Shown here: positions 1-6,148 of the stretch, piece by piece
How positions within the stretch are numbered: position 1 is the first letter of the stretch
Layout: the number at the start of each line of letters is the position of its first letter
Assembly (NCBI GenBank): GCA_946055125.1
Contig: CAMGFF010000144.1
Coordinates: forward strand, 1-6,152
Length of the DNA stretch: 6,152 nucleotides
Source of the DNA: an uncultured Prevotellaceae bacterium
Lineage (GTDB): Bacteria; Bacteroidota; Bacteroidia; Bacteroidales; Muribaculaceae
Direction: 5' to 3'
Position numbers and translations under genes: made by a program
Notes under the pieces: generated by a model
What the model was told of the DNA's origin: nothing
Databases searched by the model: none
Seen by the model: only the letters and a program-made list of their open reading frames with translations

Positions 1-10
1 TCTCGTGATG

Positions 11-54
11 CGGATTTCCCCAAGCCACAGCAAGGTGGGGGAATCCGTTTTTTT
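11..54 (+). terminator. Rho-independent terminator of an upstream + strand gene
   Basis: An 11-bp stem is formed by CGGATTTCCCC (11-21) and GGGGGAATCCG (37-47), with one T-G wobble and a 15-nt loop that can itself close a short CCAC/GTGG helix. It is followed directly by seven T residues (48-54). The T-tract lies only on the + strand side, so it ends a + strand transcript that begins before the window. It also isolates the ybeY region from upstream transcription, which implies that ybeY needs its own promoter. Confidence 0.85.
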
Positions 55-231
55 GCGTCCCTACATGAAAATATCATCAGCCTCTTCACAATAGGGGTTC
101 ATTGTGGTGAGAATGTGCATAAGGAGGCATATATTCACCTTACTCCACCTTGCGACTTGAGGCAGTGGCATAAGCGCCGTTGCTCGAATAGATATTCTCC
201 CACTATGAGTGGAATTTTGTGGGGCGGGGGG

Positions 232-262
232 TGTGCTATGTCGGGGATTTTGTGTACTTTTG
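232..262 (+). promoter_or_regulatory. Probable Bacteroidetes-type promoter for ybeY-mnmG
   Basis: TACTTTTG at 255-262 matches the Bacteroidetes -7 consensus TAnnTTTG at every fixed position. A weak -33 element, TGTG (consensus TTTG), sits at 232-235 with a 19-bp spacer. Transcription would begin near 267-270, giving a leader of about 20 nt before the ATG at 287. The position downstream of the terminator at 11-54 and just before the first gene supports it. The poor -33 match keeps confidence moderate. Confidence 0.45.
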
Positions 263-286
263 TGGGTGATAATTTTTATTTACTGA

Positions 287-733
287 ATGATGCCGAGAAT
301 CTCTTTCAACTGCGAGGGCACCGAGATGCCTCGCTTCGACCTCGATGTGGTGCGCCGCTGGATTGTGGCTGTGGCCGGCTCTTTCTCCAGGAGCGTGGGC
401 GAGCTGTCATATCTCTTCTGCAACGACGGGAAAATACTGGAGGTGAACCGACAGTTCCTACAGCACGACTACTACACCGACATTATCACTTTCGACTACT
501 CCTCGCGCCGCCGAATTGCCGGCGACATGGTAATCTCGCTCGACACCGTGCGCTCTAATGCCGAGATGCTGGGAAAGAGCTTCGACGAGGAACTGATGCG
601 CGTGGTGATTCACGGTGTGCTGCACCTGGTGGGTGTCAACGACAAGGGCCCGGGCGAGCGCGAGGTGATGGAGCATCACGAGGATGCGGCCCTGGGCGTG
701 CTGCGAGAGTTGCTGGCTGCCGCCGGCCGTTAA
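287..733 (+). CDS. ybeY: Endoribonuclease YbeY (16S rRNA maturation factor)
   Basis: This 148-residue protein is a UPF0054/YbeY metal-dependent RNase, which acts in the cytoplasm on 16S rRNA 3'-end maturation and ribosome quality control. Its length is normal for the family. The core NRQFLQHDYYTDIITFDY (54-71) is the conserved segment ending in the TDIITF strand, and GDMVIS (79-84) follows. The metal site is HGVLHLVGVND (109-119): H109 and H113 occupy the first two ligand positions, but the usual third histidine is D119. This H-to-D change appears to be the Bacteroidota form rather than damage, since the rest of the site is intact. The start is placed at ATG 287; ATG 290 is equally possible and differs by one Met. 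No Shine-Dalgarno is evident, as usual for this phylum. mnmG follows 31 bp downstream, probably on the same transcript. Confidence 0.95.
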   Translation: MMPRISFNCEGTEMPRFDLDVVRRWIVAVAGSFSRSVGELSYLFCNDGKILEVNRQFLQHDYYTDIITFDYSSRRRIAGDMVISLDTVRSNAEMLGKSFDEELMRVVIHGVLHLVGVNDKGPGEREVMEHHEDAALGVLRELLAAAGR

Positions 734-764
734 ACTATGTTTTTTGCTGAGATATTTTCACGAT

Positions 765-2642
765 ATGAGATTCAACTACGATGTGATTGTGATTGGCGCC
801 GGCCATGCCGGCTGTGAGGCTGCCTGTGCCGCCGCACGGCTGGGCTCGGCCACGCTGCTCATCACCATGGATATGAACAAGATTGCGCAGATGAGCTGCA
901 ACCCGGCCGTGGGCGGAATTGCCAAGGGCCAGATTGTGCGCGAAATCGACGCTCTGGGCGGACAGATGGGCGTGGTGACCGACCGTGCCTCGATTCAATT
1001 CCGCATGCTCAACCGCTCTAAGGGCCCGGCTATGTGGAGCCCGCGCGCGCAGGCCGACCGCATGCGCTTCATGGAGGAGTGGAGGCATGTGATTGAGAAC
1101 ACTCCGGGACTATACATGTGGCAGGACAGCGCCACCGGCTTCACATTCGAGAATGGCGCCGTGACGGGCGTGACCACCGCAATGGGCGTGACTTTCTCCG
1201 CCAAGGCCGTGGTGCTCACCGCTGGCACTTTTCTCAACGGACTGATGCACATTGGCCGCGTGCAGATTGGCGGCGGACGTGTGTCGGAGCCTGCGGCTCA
1301 CGGTGTGACCGAGCAGCTCCGCGCCATGGGATTTGCCACCGACCGCATGAAGACGGGCACCCCGGTGCGCCTCGACGCCCGCACCATCGACTTCTCTAAA
1401 GCCACTATACAGCACGGAGAGGACGATTTTCACCGCTTTTCCTACCTGCCCTCGGTGCGCCGCGTGCTGCGCCAGCGCCCTTGCTGGATTATCAACACCA
1501 ACCCCGAGGTGCACGACATATTGCGTGCCGCACTTCCCGAGTCGCCGCTCTACAACGGGCAGATTCGCAGCATAGGGCCGCGCTACTGCCCAAGCATCGA
1601 GACAAAGATTGTCACTTTTGCCGACAAGGAGTCGCACCAGCTCTTCCTTGAGCCTGAGGGCGAGACCACCCAGGAGTTCTACCTCAATGGATTCTCCTCG
1701 TCGCTGCCCATCGAGGCTCAATTTGAGGCTCTGAGGCACATTCCCGCGCTGCGCGACGTGCAAATCTACCGTCCGGGCTATGCCATTGAATACGACTTCT
1801 TCGACCCAACCCAGCTGCGCCACACACTCGAGACGAAGCTCGTGCGCAACCTCTTCTTCGCCGGCCAGGTGAATGGCACCACGGGCTATGAGGAGGCTGC
1901 CGGCCAGGGGCTGATTGCGGGTATCAACGCGCACCTGAAGTGCGTGGGCGGTGAGCCATTCACCCTGGGGCGCGATGAGGCTTATATTGGCGTGCTAATC
2001 GATGATTTGGTGACGAAAGGAGTGGATGAGCCCTACCGCATGTTCACCTCGCGTGCCGAATACCGCATCCTGCTCCGCCAGGACGACGCCGACATGCGCC
2101 TCACCGAGCGCGCCTACCGCCTGGGGCTTGCCACTGAGGAGAGATACCGGGCTATGACCTCAAAGCGCGAAAAACGCGATGAAATCGTGGATTTCGTGCG
2201 TAATTTCTCGGTGCGCACGGCACAAATCAACCCTCGCGTGCACGAGATAGGCATTGAGCCGCTGAGGCAGGGACTCAAACTCCGCGACTTGGTGCTGCGC
2301 CCGCAGCTCACCATTGCCTCGCTCGCCTCTATTATCACCCCTCTACACGAATTAATCGATGAAATCGACCCAGATCGCCGCGATGAAACCGTGGAGGCTG
2401 CCGAGATTCTAATCAAGTATGAGGGCTACATTGAGCGTGAGCGCGTGATTGCCGACAAAATCGCACGGCTCGAGAACATTCGTCTGCGCGGCCGCTTCGA
2501 CTACAGCACCATCAATGCCATCTCCACCGAGGCACGCCAGAAGCTCGCCCGCATCGACCCCGAAACAGTGGCTCAGGCTTCGCGCATACCCGGCATTTCG
2601 CCAAGCGACATCAACATTCTGCTTCTGCTGCTGGGCCGGTAG
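765..2642 (+). CDS. mnmG: tRNA uridine-5-carboxymethylaminomethyl(34) synthesis enzyme MnmG (GidA)
   Basis: This 625-residue FAD protein is full length for the family. With MnmE it installs the carboxymethylaminomethyl group on wobble U34 of tRNAs reading NNA/NNG codons. The N-terminal dinucleotide-binding fold is VIVIGAGHAGCEA (7-19). Other hallmarks are SCNPAVGGIAKGQIVREID (44-62, C45), TAGTFLNGLMHIG (152-164), RMKTGTPVRLD (194-204), GPRYCPSIE (271-279, C275), GQVNGTTGYEEAAGQG (367-382) and FTSRAEYRILLRQDDADMRLT (427-447). C45 and C275 are the two conserved cysteines. The C-terminal helical part (about 550-625, ending in RIPGISPSDINILLLLLGR) is the MnmE- and tRNA-contacting domain. The frame is open back to 684 inside ybeY, but the 27 extra residues do not resemble MnmG and homologues start just before the FAD motif, so ATG 765 is chosen. 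Cotranscription with ybeY is likely from the 31-bp gap. Confidence 0.97.
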   Translation: MRFNYDVIVIGAGHAGCEAACAAARLGSATLLITMDMNKIAQMSCNPAVGGIAKGQIVREIDALGGQMGVVTDRASIQFRMLNRSKGPAMWSPRAQADRMRFMEEWRHVIENTPGLYMWQDSATGFTFENGAVTGVTTAMGVTFSAKAVVLTAGTFLNGLMHIGRVQIGGGRVSEPAAHGVTEQLRAMGFATDRMKTGTPVRLDARTIDFSKATIQHGEDDFHRFSYLPSVRRVLRQRPCWIINTNPEVHDILRAALPESPLYNGQIRSIGPRYCPSIETKIVTFADKESHQLFLEPEGETTQEFYLNGFSSSLPIEAQFEALRHIPALRDVQIYRPGYAIEYDFFDPTQLRHTLETKLVRNLFFAGQVNGTTGYEEAAGQGLIAGINAHLKCVGGEPFTLGRDEAYIGVLIDDLVTKGVDEPYRMFTSRAEYRILLRQDDADMRLTERAYRLGLATEERYRAMTSKREKRDEIVDFVRNFSVRTAQINPRVHEIGIEPLRQGLKLRDLVLRPQLTIASLASIITPLHELIDEIDPDRRDETVEAAEILIKYEGYIERERVIADKIARLENIRLRGRFDYSTINAISTEARQKLARIDPETVAQASRIPGISPSDINILLLLLGR

Positions 2643-2677
2643 CCAAATTCCTCGATGAAACGGCACTTCTCACGAAT

Positions 2678-2693
2678 TGTTCCACGTGGAACA
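2678..2693. promoter_or_regulatory. parS-like centromere site in the mnmG-apt gap
   Basis: TGTTCCACGTGGAACA is a perfect 16-bp palindrome. It matches the bacterial chromosomal parS pattern TGTTYCACGTGRAACA, which is bound by the segregation protein ParB (Spo0J). The CC..GG version has the same core as parS sites described in pseudomonads and Caulobacter. It lies in the 102-bp gap after mnmG, 35 bp after its stop and 51 bp before the apt start, so no coding constraint explains it. A second perfect site lies 2.4 kb downstream. ParB itself is not in the window, so binding is inferred. Confidence 0.88.
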
Positions 2694-2744
2694 CAGCCCA
2701 AACTCCTAATATCGACAATTTAATAACTTTCAAAAATATCTATC

Positions 2745-3278
2745 ATGGAATTAGAAAAAGAGAACTTACTGAAGAGCGTGATTCGCGACATTCCCGATTT
2801 CCCGGTTAAGGGCATTCTCTTCCGCGACCTCACCACTGCATTCAAGAACCCTGCTGCTCTGCGCATCATGAGCGACGAGCTGAAGAGGCTCTATGCCGAC
2901 AAGGGCATCACCAAGGTGGTGGGCATTGAGTCGCGCGGTTTCATCGCCGGCGCTATCCTCGCCCACGAGCTCAATGCCGGCTTCGTGCCAGTGCGCAAGC
3001 CCGGCAAACTGCCGGCCGACACCATCAAGCAGTCATACACCAAGGAATATGGGGTCGACACCATCGAGATTCACAGCGATGCAATCGATGAGAACGACGT
3101 GGTGGTGCTTCACGACGACCTCCTCGCAACCGGAGGCACAATGGCCGCCGCCTATGAGCTGGTAAAGTCGATGAACCCCAAGAAAATCTACATCAGCTTC
3201 CTGGTGGAGCTCTCCGACCTCAATGGCCGCGCAGTCTTCCCCGCCGATGTCGACGTGGATTCTCTTGTGACCTACTAA
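2745..3278 (+). CDS. apt: Adenine phosphoribosyltransferase
   Basis: This 177-residue cytoplasmic type I phosphoribosyltransferase, of typical Apt length, converts adenine and PRPP to AMP in purine salvage. The N-terminal segment IRDIPDFPVKGILFRDLTT (13-31) is the Apt signature. VVGIESRGFIAGA (58-70) forms the conserved loop after the first core strand, and VPVRKPGKLP (81-90) is the family's flexible-loop region. The PRPP-binding motif is VVVLHDDLLATGGT (119-132), with the two acidic residues D124 and D125. The chain ends SLVTY, as full-length members do. The start at ATG 2745 follows an AT-rich leader, and nothing upstream in frame is credible. It sits between a parS site and the structured uvrC leader. 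The 102-bp gap before it suggests its own promoter, but only a weak one (TAACTTTC, 2724-2731, no -33) is visible. Confidence 0.96.
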   Translation: MELEKENLLKSVIRDIPDFPVKGILFRDLTTAFKNPAALRIMSDELKRLYADKGITKVVGIESRGFIAGAILAHELNAGFVPVRKPGKLPADTIKQSYTKEYGVDTIEIHSDAIDENDVVVLHDDLLATGGTMAAAYELVKSMNPKKIYISFLVELSDLNGRAVFPADVDVDSLVTY

Positions 3279-3308
3279 CCACAACAATGAAATAATGCTG
3301 CCCGGCAC

Positions 3309-3322
3309 GCGCCTCGTGGCGC
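3309..3322 (+). other. Small GC-rich hairpin after apt
   Basis: GCGCC (3309-3313) and GGCGC (3318-3322) form a perfect 5-bp stem with a TCGT tetraloop, followed by the overlapping palindrome GCAGCTGC (3321-3328). There is no T-tract, so it is not a canonical terminator; it could mark the 3' end of the apt message or simply be GC-rich spacer. It also lies within a possible 15-codon reading frame (3295-3342). Confidence 0.35.
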
Positions 3323-3343
3323 AGCTGCGGCAATCCCAATAAC

Positions 3344-3391
3344 TTGCCTATTGCAAAAACACTCTATGAAATGGAGCTTTGCAATAGGCAA
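3344..3391. repeat. 14-bp perfect inverted repeat (hairpin or operator) upstream of uvrC
   Basis: TTGCCTATTGCAAA (3344-3357) and TTTGCAATAGGCAA (3378-3391) are exact reverse complements separated by 20 nt. Inside the loop, CTCTAT (3362-3367) can pair with ATGGAG (3371-3376), with one wobble, around a GAA triloop, giving a long two-part stem. No T-run follows on either strand, so this is not a simple terminator. The arms overlap a weak promoter candidate (ATTG at 3350-3353, 20-bp spacer, GAGCTTTG at 3374-3381). The repeat ends 17 bp before the uvrC start, so a role as operator or leader structure for uvrC is plausible but unproven. Confidence 0.7.
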
Positions 3392-3408
3392 TTTGCAGAA
3401 ACCAGCCG

Positions 3409-5289
3409 ATGAATACGCGAGAAGACCTGAAAGAGAAGGTGAGTATGCTGCCGCACTCGCCCGGAGTGTATCTCTACTACGACAAGGAGGGCACCGTGAT
3501 TTATGTGGGAAAAGCGAAGGACCTGCACCGCCGCGTGAGCAGCTACTTCAACCGCACGCACACGGTGGCACGCACCAACTTGCTCGTGCGCAACATCTGC
3601 GACATGCGCTACACCGTGGTGGGCAGCGAGGAGGACGCGCTGCACCTCGAGAACAGCCTCATCAAGCAATACAAGCCACGCTACAATGTGCTGCTCAAGG
3701 ACGACAAGTCCTATCCCTGGATTTGCGTCACCAAGGAGCCTTACCCGCGCGTGTTCCTCACCCGCTCCACCCCCGACCGTGGCGGCAAATACTACGGGCC
3801 CTACTCCAACGTGCAGATTGCACGCACCGTGCTTGAGCTGCTCCGCGAAATCTACCCCATTCGCACCTGCCGGCACGTTATCACCGATGAAACCGTGGCA
3901 CGCGGCCGCACGCGCATCTGCCTGCAATACCACATAAAGAATTGCCTTGGCTGCTGCGAGGGTCGCATCAGCAAGGACAACTACGGCCGTTTCATCGATG
4001 AAATAAGGCAGATTCTCAATGGCGACACCCAGCAGCTATGCGACTACCTCATGGAGGAGATGAACCGCCTCGCCTCAGAGCTGCGCTTCGAGGAGGCTCA
4101 GGTGGTGAAGGAGAAATACCTGCTCGTGGAGAAATACAAGGCCAAGTCGATTATCGTGAGCTCGCAGATTCACGACCTCGACGTGTATTCCGTTGCCAGC
4201 GACGACGACAGCTACTATGTGAACCACCTTCACGTCAACAAGGGCGCGATTGTGCAGTGCCTCACCCTTGAATACCGCAAGAAGCTCGATGAAACCGTGG
4301 AGGAGGTGCTCTCGCTCGCAATAGCCGAGATTAATGCAAAGTTTGCCCGCCGCGTGAAGGAAATTGTGGTGCCCACCCTGCCCGACTCCCACTTCGAGGG
4401 CGTGACGTTCACCATTCCGCAGCGTGGCGACAAGTGCAAGCTCCTCGACATATCGCTGCGCAACGCCAAGCAATTCATGCTCGACAAGCTGAAGCACGCC
4501 GAGAAGCTCAACCCCGAGCAGCGGGTGATGCGCACCCTCGCAACCATGCAGCGCGACTTCCGCCTCAACGAGCTGCCCCGGCACATTGAGTGCTTCGACA
4601 ACTCCAACATTCAAGGCACGAATCCCGTGGCCTCGTGCGTGGTGTTCAAGAACGCCAAGCCCTCGAAGCGCGACTACCGCCACTTCAACATCAAGACGGT
4701 GGTGGGCCCCGATGATTTCGCCTCGATGAAGGAGGTGCTCACACGCCGCTACACGCGCTTGGTGGCCGAGGGTGAGCCTCTGCCCCAACTCGTGATAGTG
4801 GATGGCGGAAAAGGGCAGCTAAGCGCCGCTGTGGAGGCTTTCGACGCCATGGGGCTGCGCGGAAAAATTGCACTGGTGGGTATCGCAAAGCGATTAGAGG
4901 AAATCTACTTCCCCGGCGACTCGGTGCCGCTCTACATCGACAAGAACAGCGAGTCGCTGCGCGTGGTGCAGCACCTGCGCGACGAGGCTCACCGCTTCGG
5001 CATCACGCACCACCGCAACCGCCGCAGTAAGGGGCAGACACACTCGGCTCTCGACGACATACGCGGAATCGGAAATGTTTCACGTGAAACACTGCTGCGC
5101 CACTTCCGAAGCCTCAAGCGCGTGAAGGACGCAACAATCGATGAAATTGCCGCAGTGATGGGGCCGGCCAAAGCCAGGCTCATCTACGAGGCGCTCCATG
5201 CCGAAACTTCGATGAATGCGCAGCCCGGCAACGATTCCATCGAGGAAATCGGCAATGCTACCGGCAGTGACAACAGCAAAAATCAGTAA
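3409..5289 (+). CDS. uvrC: Excinuclease ABC subunit UvrC
   Basis: This 626-residue protein is the dual-incision nuclease of UvrABC nucleotide excision repair. The N-terminal GIY-YIG domain (about 14-92; GVYLYY 19-24, IYVGKAK 31-37, E81) makes the 3' cut. Four cysteines typical of the family, C154, C171, C179 and C183, with an extra C182, match the reported iron-sulfur site. The UVR segment (about 210-247) binds UvrB. The RNase H-like domain that makes the 5' cut has D397 in ECFDNSN, D465 in VIVDGGKGQ and H528 in RDEAHRF. A helix-hairpin-helix region (about 549-596) follows, then a polar tail of about 30 residues. An in-frame stop at 3385-3387 and the absence of any ATG before 3409 fix the start. 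A perfect parS palindrome is embedded at codons 556-561 (NVSRET). dtd starts 20 bp after the stop, so the two are probably cotranscribed. Confidence 0.97.
   Translation: MNTREDLKEKVSMLPHSPGVYLYYDKEGTVIYVGKAKDLHRRVSSYFNRTHTVARTNLLVRNICDMRYTVVGSEEDALHLENSLIKQYKPRYNVLLKDDKSYPWICVTKEPYPRVFLTRSTPDRGGKYYGPYSNVQIARTVLELLREIYPIRTCRHVITDETVARGRTRICLQYHIKNCLGCCEGRISKDNYGRFIDEIRQILNGDTQQLCDYLMEEMNRLASELRFEEAQVVKEKYLLVEKYKAKSIIVSSQIHDLDVYSVASDDDSYYVNHLHVNKGAIVQCLTLEYRKKLDETVEEVLSLAIAEINAKFARRVKEIVVPTLPDSHFEGVTFTIPQRGDKCKLLDISLRNAKQFMLDKLKHAEKLNPEQRVMRTLATMQRDFRLNELPRHIECFDNSNIQGTNPVASCVVFKNAKPSKRDYRHFNIKTVVGPDDFASMKEVLTRRYTRLVAEGEPLPQLVIVDGGKGQLSAAVEAFDAMGLRGKIALVGIAKRLEEIYFPGDSVPLYIDKNSESLRVVQHLRDEAHRFGITHHRNRRSKGQTHSALDDIRGIGNVSRETLLRHFRSLKRVKDATIDEIAAVMGPAKARLIYEALHAETSMNAQPGNDSIEEIGNATGSDNSKNQ
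5076..5091. promoter_or_regulatory. parS centromere site inside uvrC
   Basis: TGTTTCACGTGAAACA is a perfect 16-bp palindrome identical to the most widespread chromosomal parS sequence, the target of ParB. It lies within uvrC, in the helix-hairpin-helix coding region, and is read as the end of N556 through V-S-R-E to T561. Together with the site at 2678-2693 it forms a pair 2398 bp apart. Such sites normally cluster near the replication origin. ParB binding is inferred from the match. Confidence 0.93.
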
Positions 5290-5309
5290 AAAAATAACAG
5301 TATTTGATT

Positions 5310-5762
5310 ATGAAAATAGTAATTCAGCGCGTGAGTCGCGCACAAGTGAGTGTGGGTGGCGAATTAATCGCGAAAATCGGGCATGGACTCATGATTCTCG
5401 TTGGCGTGGTCGATGGCGACACCACCGACGATATGGAGTGGCTTGCCCAGAAAGCCGCCAATATGCGCATATTCAACGACGATGCCGGCGTGATGAACCG
5501 CTCGGTGGTCGACGTGGGTGGCGAGATTCTTGCCGTGAGCCAGTTCACGCTCGCAGCATCGACCAAGAAGGGCAACCGCCCCAGCTATATCCACGCCGCA
5601 GGCCATGAGCTCGCTGTGCCGCTCTACGACGCTTTCTGCGACCGCCTCTCCCACTACACCGGCCGCCCCACCATGAAGGGCATCTTCGGTGCCGACATGC
5701 AGGTGGAGCTGGTCAACGATGGCCCGGTCACGATTATTGTAGATTCGAAATTAAAAGTGTAA
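5310..5762 (+). CDS. dtd: D-aminoacyl-tRNA deacylase (Dtd)
   Basis: This 150-residue cytoplasmic enzyme hydrolyses D-amino acids, classically D-Tyr, from mischarged tRNA and so protects translation from D-residues. It is full length. The N-terminal MKIVIQRVSRAQV is the Dtd signature. The catalytic and substrate-screening motifs are SQFTL (77-81) and GPVT (138-141), the latter carrying the Gly-Pro dipeptide that excludes L-aminoacyl-tRNA. TKKGNRPSY (85-93) and FGADMQVELVNDGPVT (126-141) are well conserved. A TTG at 5304 is in frame, but ATG 5310 gives the standard N-terminus and is chosen. The gene lies 20 bp after uvrC, with an A-rich leader and no strong promoter of its own. Its last bases double as the promoter candidate for the next gene. 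Confidence 0.96.
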   Translation: MKIVIQRVSRAQVSVGGELIAKIGHGLMILVGVVDGDTTDDMEWLAQKAANMRIFNDDAGVMNRSVVDVGGEILAVSQFTLAASTKKGNRPSYIHAAGHELAVPLYDAFCDRLSHYTGRPTMKGIFGADMQVELVNDGPVTIIVDSKLKV

Positions 5763-5767
5763 ATTTG
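5736..5767 (+). promoter_or_regulatory. Bacteroidetes-type promoter for the MazG-like gene
   Basis: TAAATTTG (5760-5767) matches TAnnTTTG at every fixed base and continues with C, as many Bacteroidetes -7 elements do. ATTG at 5736-5739 gives three of four -33 bases with a 20-bp spacer. The -7 element starts on the dtd stop codon, so the promoter is nested at the end of dtd. It predicts a leader of roughly 20 nt before ATG 5795. Confidence 0.5.
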
Positions 5768-5794
5768 CAATCGTAAGATAAAACGCAACTCTAT

Positions 5795-6148
5795 ATGACA
5801 ATTGATGAAGCTCAAAAAATCGTCGACGACTGGATCCACACCTACGGCGTGCGTTACTTCAGCGAACTCACCAACATGGCCGTCCTCACCGAGGAGGTGG
5901 GCGAGCTCGCCCGCGTCATGGCCCGCCGCTTCGGCGACCAGTCGTTCAAGAAGGGCGAGAACCCCGATGCCCTCCCCGAGGAACTGGCCGATGTGCTTTG
6001 GGTGCTAATTTGCATCGCCAACCAGACCGGCGTGAACCTCACCAAGGCTCTCGAGGCGAGTATAGCCAAAAAAACGCGCCGCGATGCCACACGGCACTTT
6101 GAAAACGCTAAATTGCAGCAGCAGCCCGGCAGTGCCCAAAATGACTGA
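5795..6148 (+). CDS. MazG-type nucleotide pyrophosphohydrolase
   Basis: This 117-residue protein has a single MazG-like domain of the all-alpha NTP pyrophosphatase superfamily, which hydrolyses (d)NTPs to NMPs and pyrophosphate with Mg2+ and is thought to clear unwanted nucleotides. The metal-binding signature is present as E33-E34-x-x-E37 in LTEEVGELARVM and E63-x-x-D66 in PEELADVLWVL. The length fits the short, one-domain form, not the two-domain E. coli MazG of about 260 residues. After about residue 95 the chain becomes polar and ends in a glutamine-rich tail (KLQQQPGSAQND). The ATG at 5795 follows a 32-bp AT-rich gap after dtd that contains a good promoter candidate. The substrate cannot be deduced. 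The stop lies four bases before the window ends, so the gene is complete. Confidence 0.92.
   Translation: MTIDEAQKIVDDWIHTYGVRYFSELTNMAVLTEEVGELARVMARRFGDQSFKKGENPDALPEELADVLWVLICIANQTGVNLTKALEASIAKKTRRDATRHFENAKLQQQPGSAQND

Noticed and set aside
87..106. Small hairpin CACAAT/ATTGTG, with another at 200-212 (CCACT/AGTGG), in the ybeY upstream region
   Set aside because: The 5-6 bp stems are of a size expected by chance, and nothing links them to a known RNA family.
115..558. 147-codon + strand frame covering the intergenic region and the 5' half of ybeY
   Set aside because: Most of it is an out-of-frame reading of ybeY, and the 5' part shows no recognisable protein features.
684..764. N-terminal extension of mnmG beginning inside ybeY
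   Set aside because: The extra 27 residues show no MnmG similarity, and the FAD-binding motif normally begins within about 10 residues of the start, as it does from ATG 765.
752..768. parS half-site TTTCACG upstream of mnmG
   Set aside because: Only one arm matches; the other half (ATATGAG) does not complete the palindrome.
1489..1497. DnaA-box-like TTATCAACA
   Set aside because: It is one mismatch from TTATCCACA, single, and inside mnmG coding sequence. No cluster of boxes or AT-rich unwinding region accompanies it, so oriC itself is not claimed in this window.
1110..1934. 274-codon minus-strand frame opposite mnmG (a similar 237-codon one lies opposite uvrC at 4075-4788)
   Set aside because: These are antisense shadows of confidently identified genes in GC-rich DNA; no motifs were recognised.
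2724..2731. Promoter candidate TAACTTTC before apt
   Set aside because: It misses the last -7 base, has no TTFG-like TTTG element at the right distance, and would leave a leader of under 10 nt.
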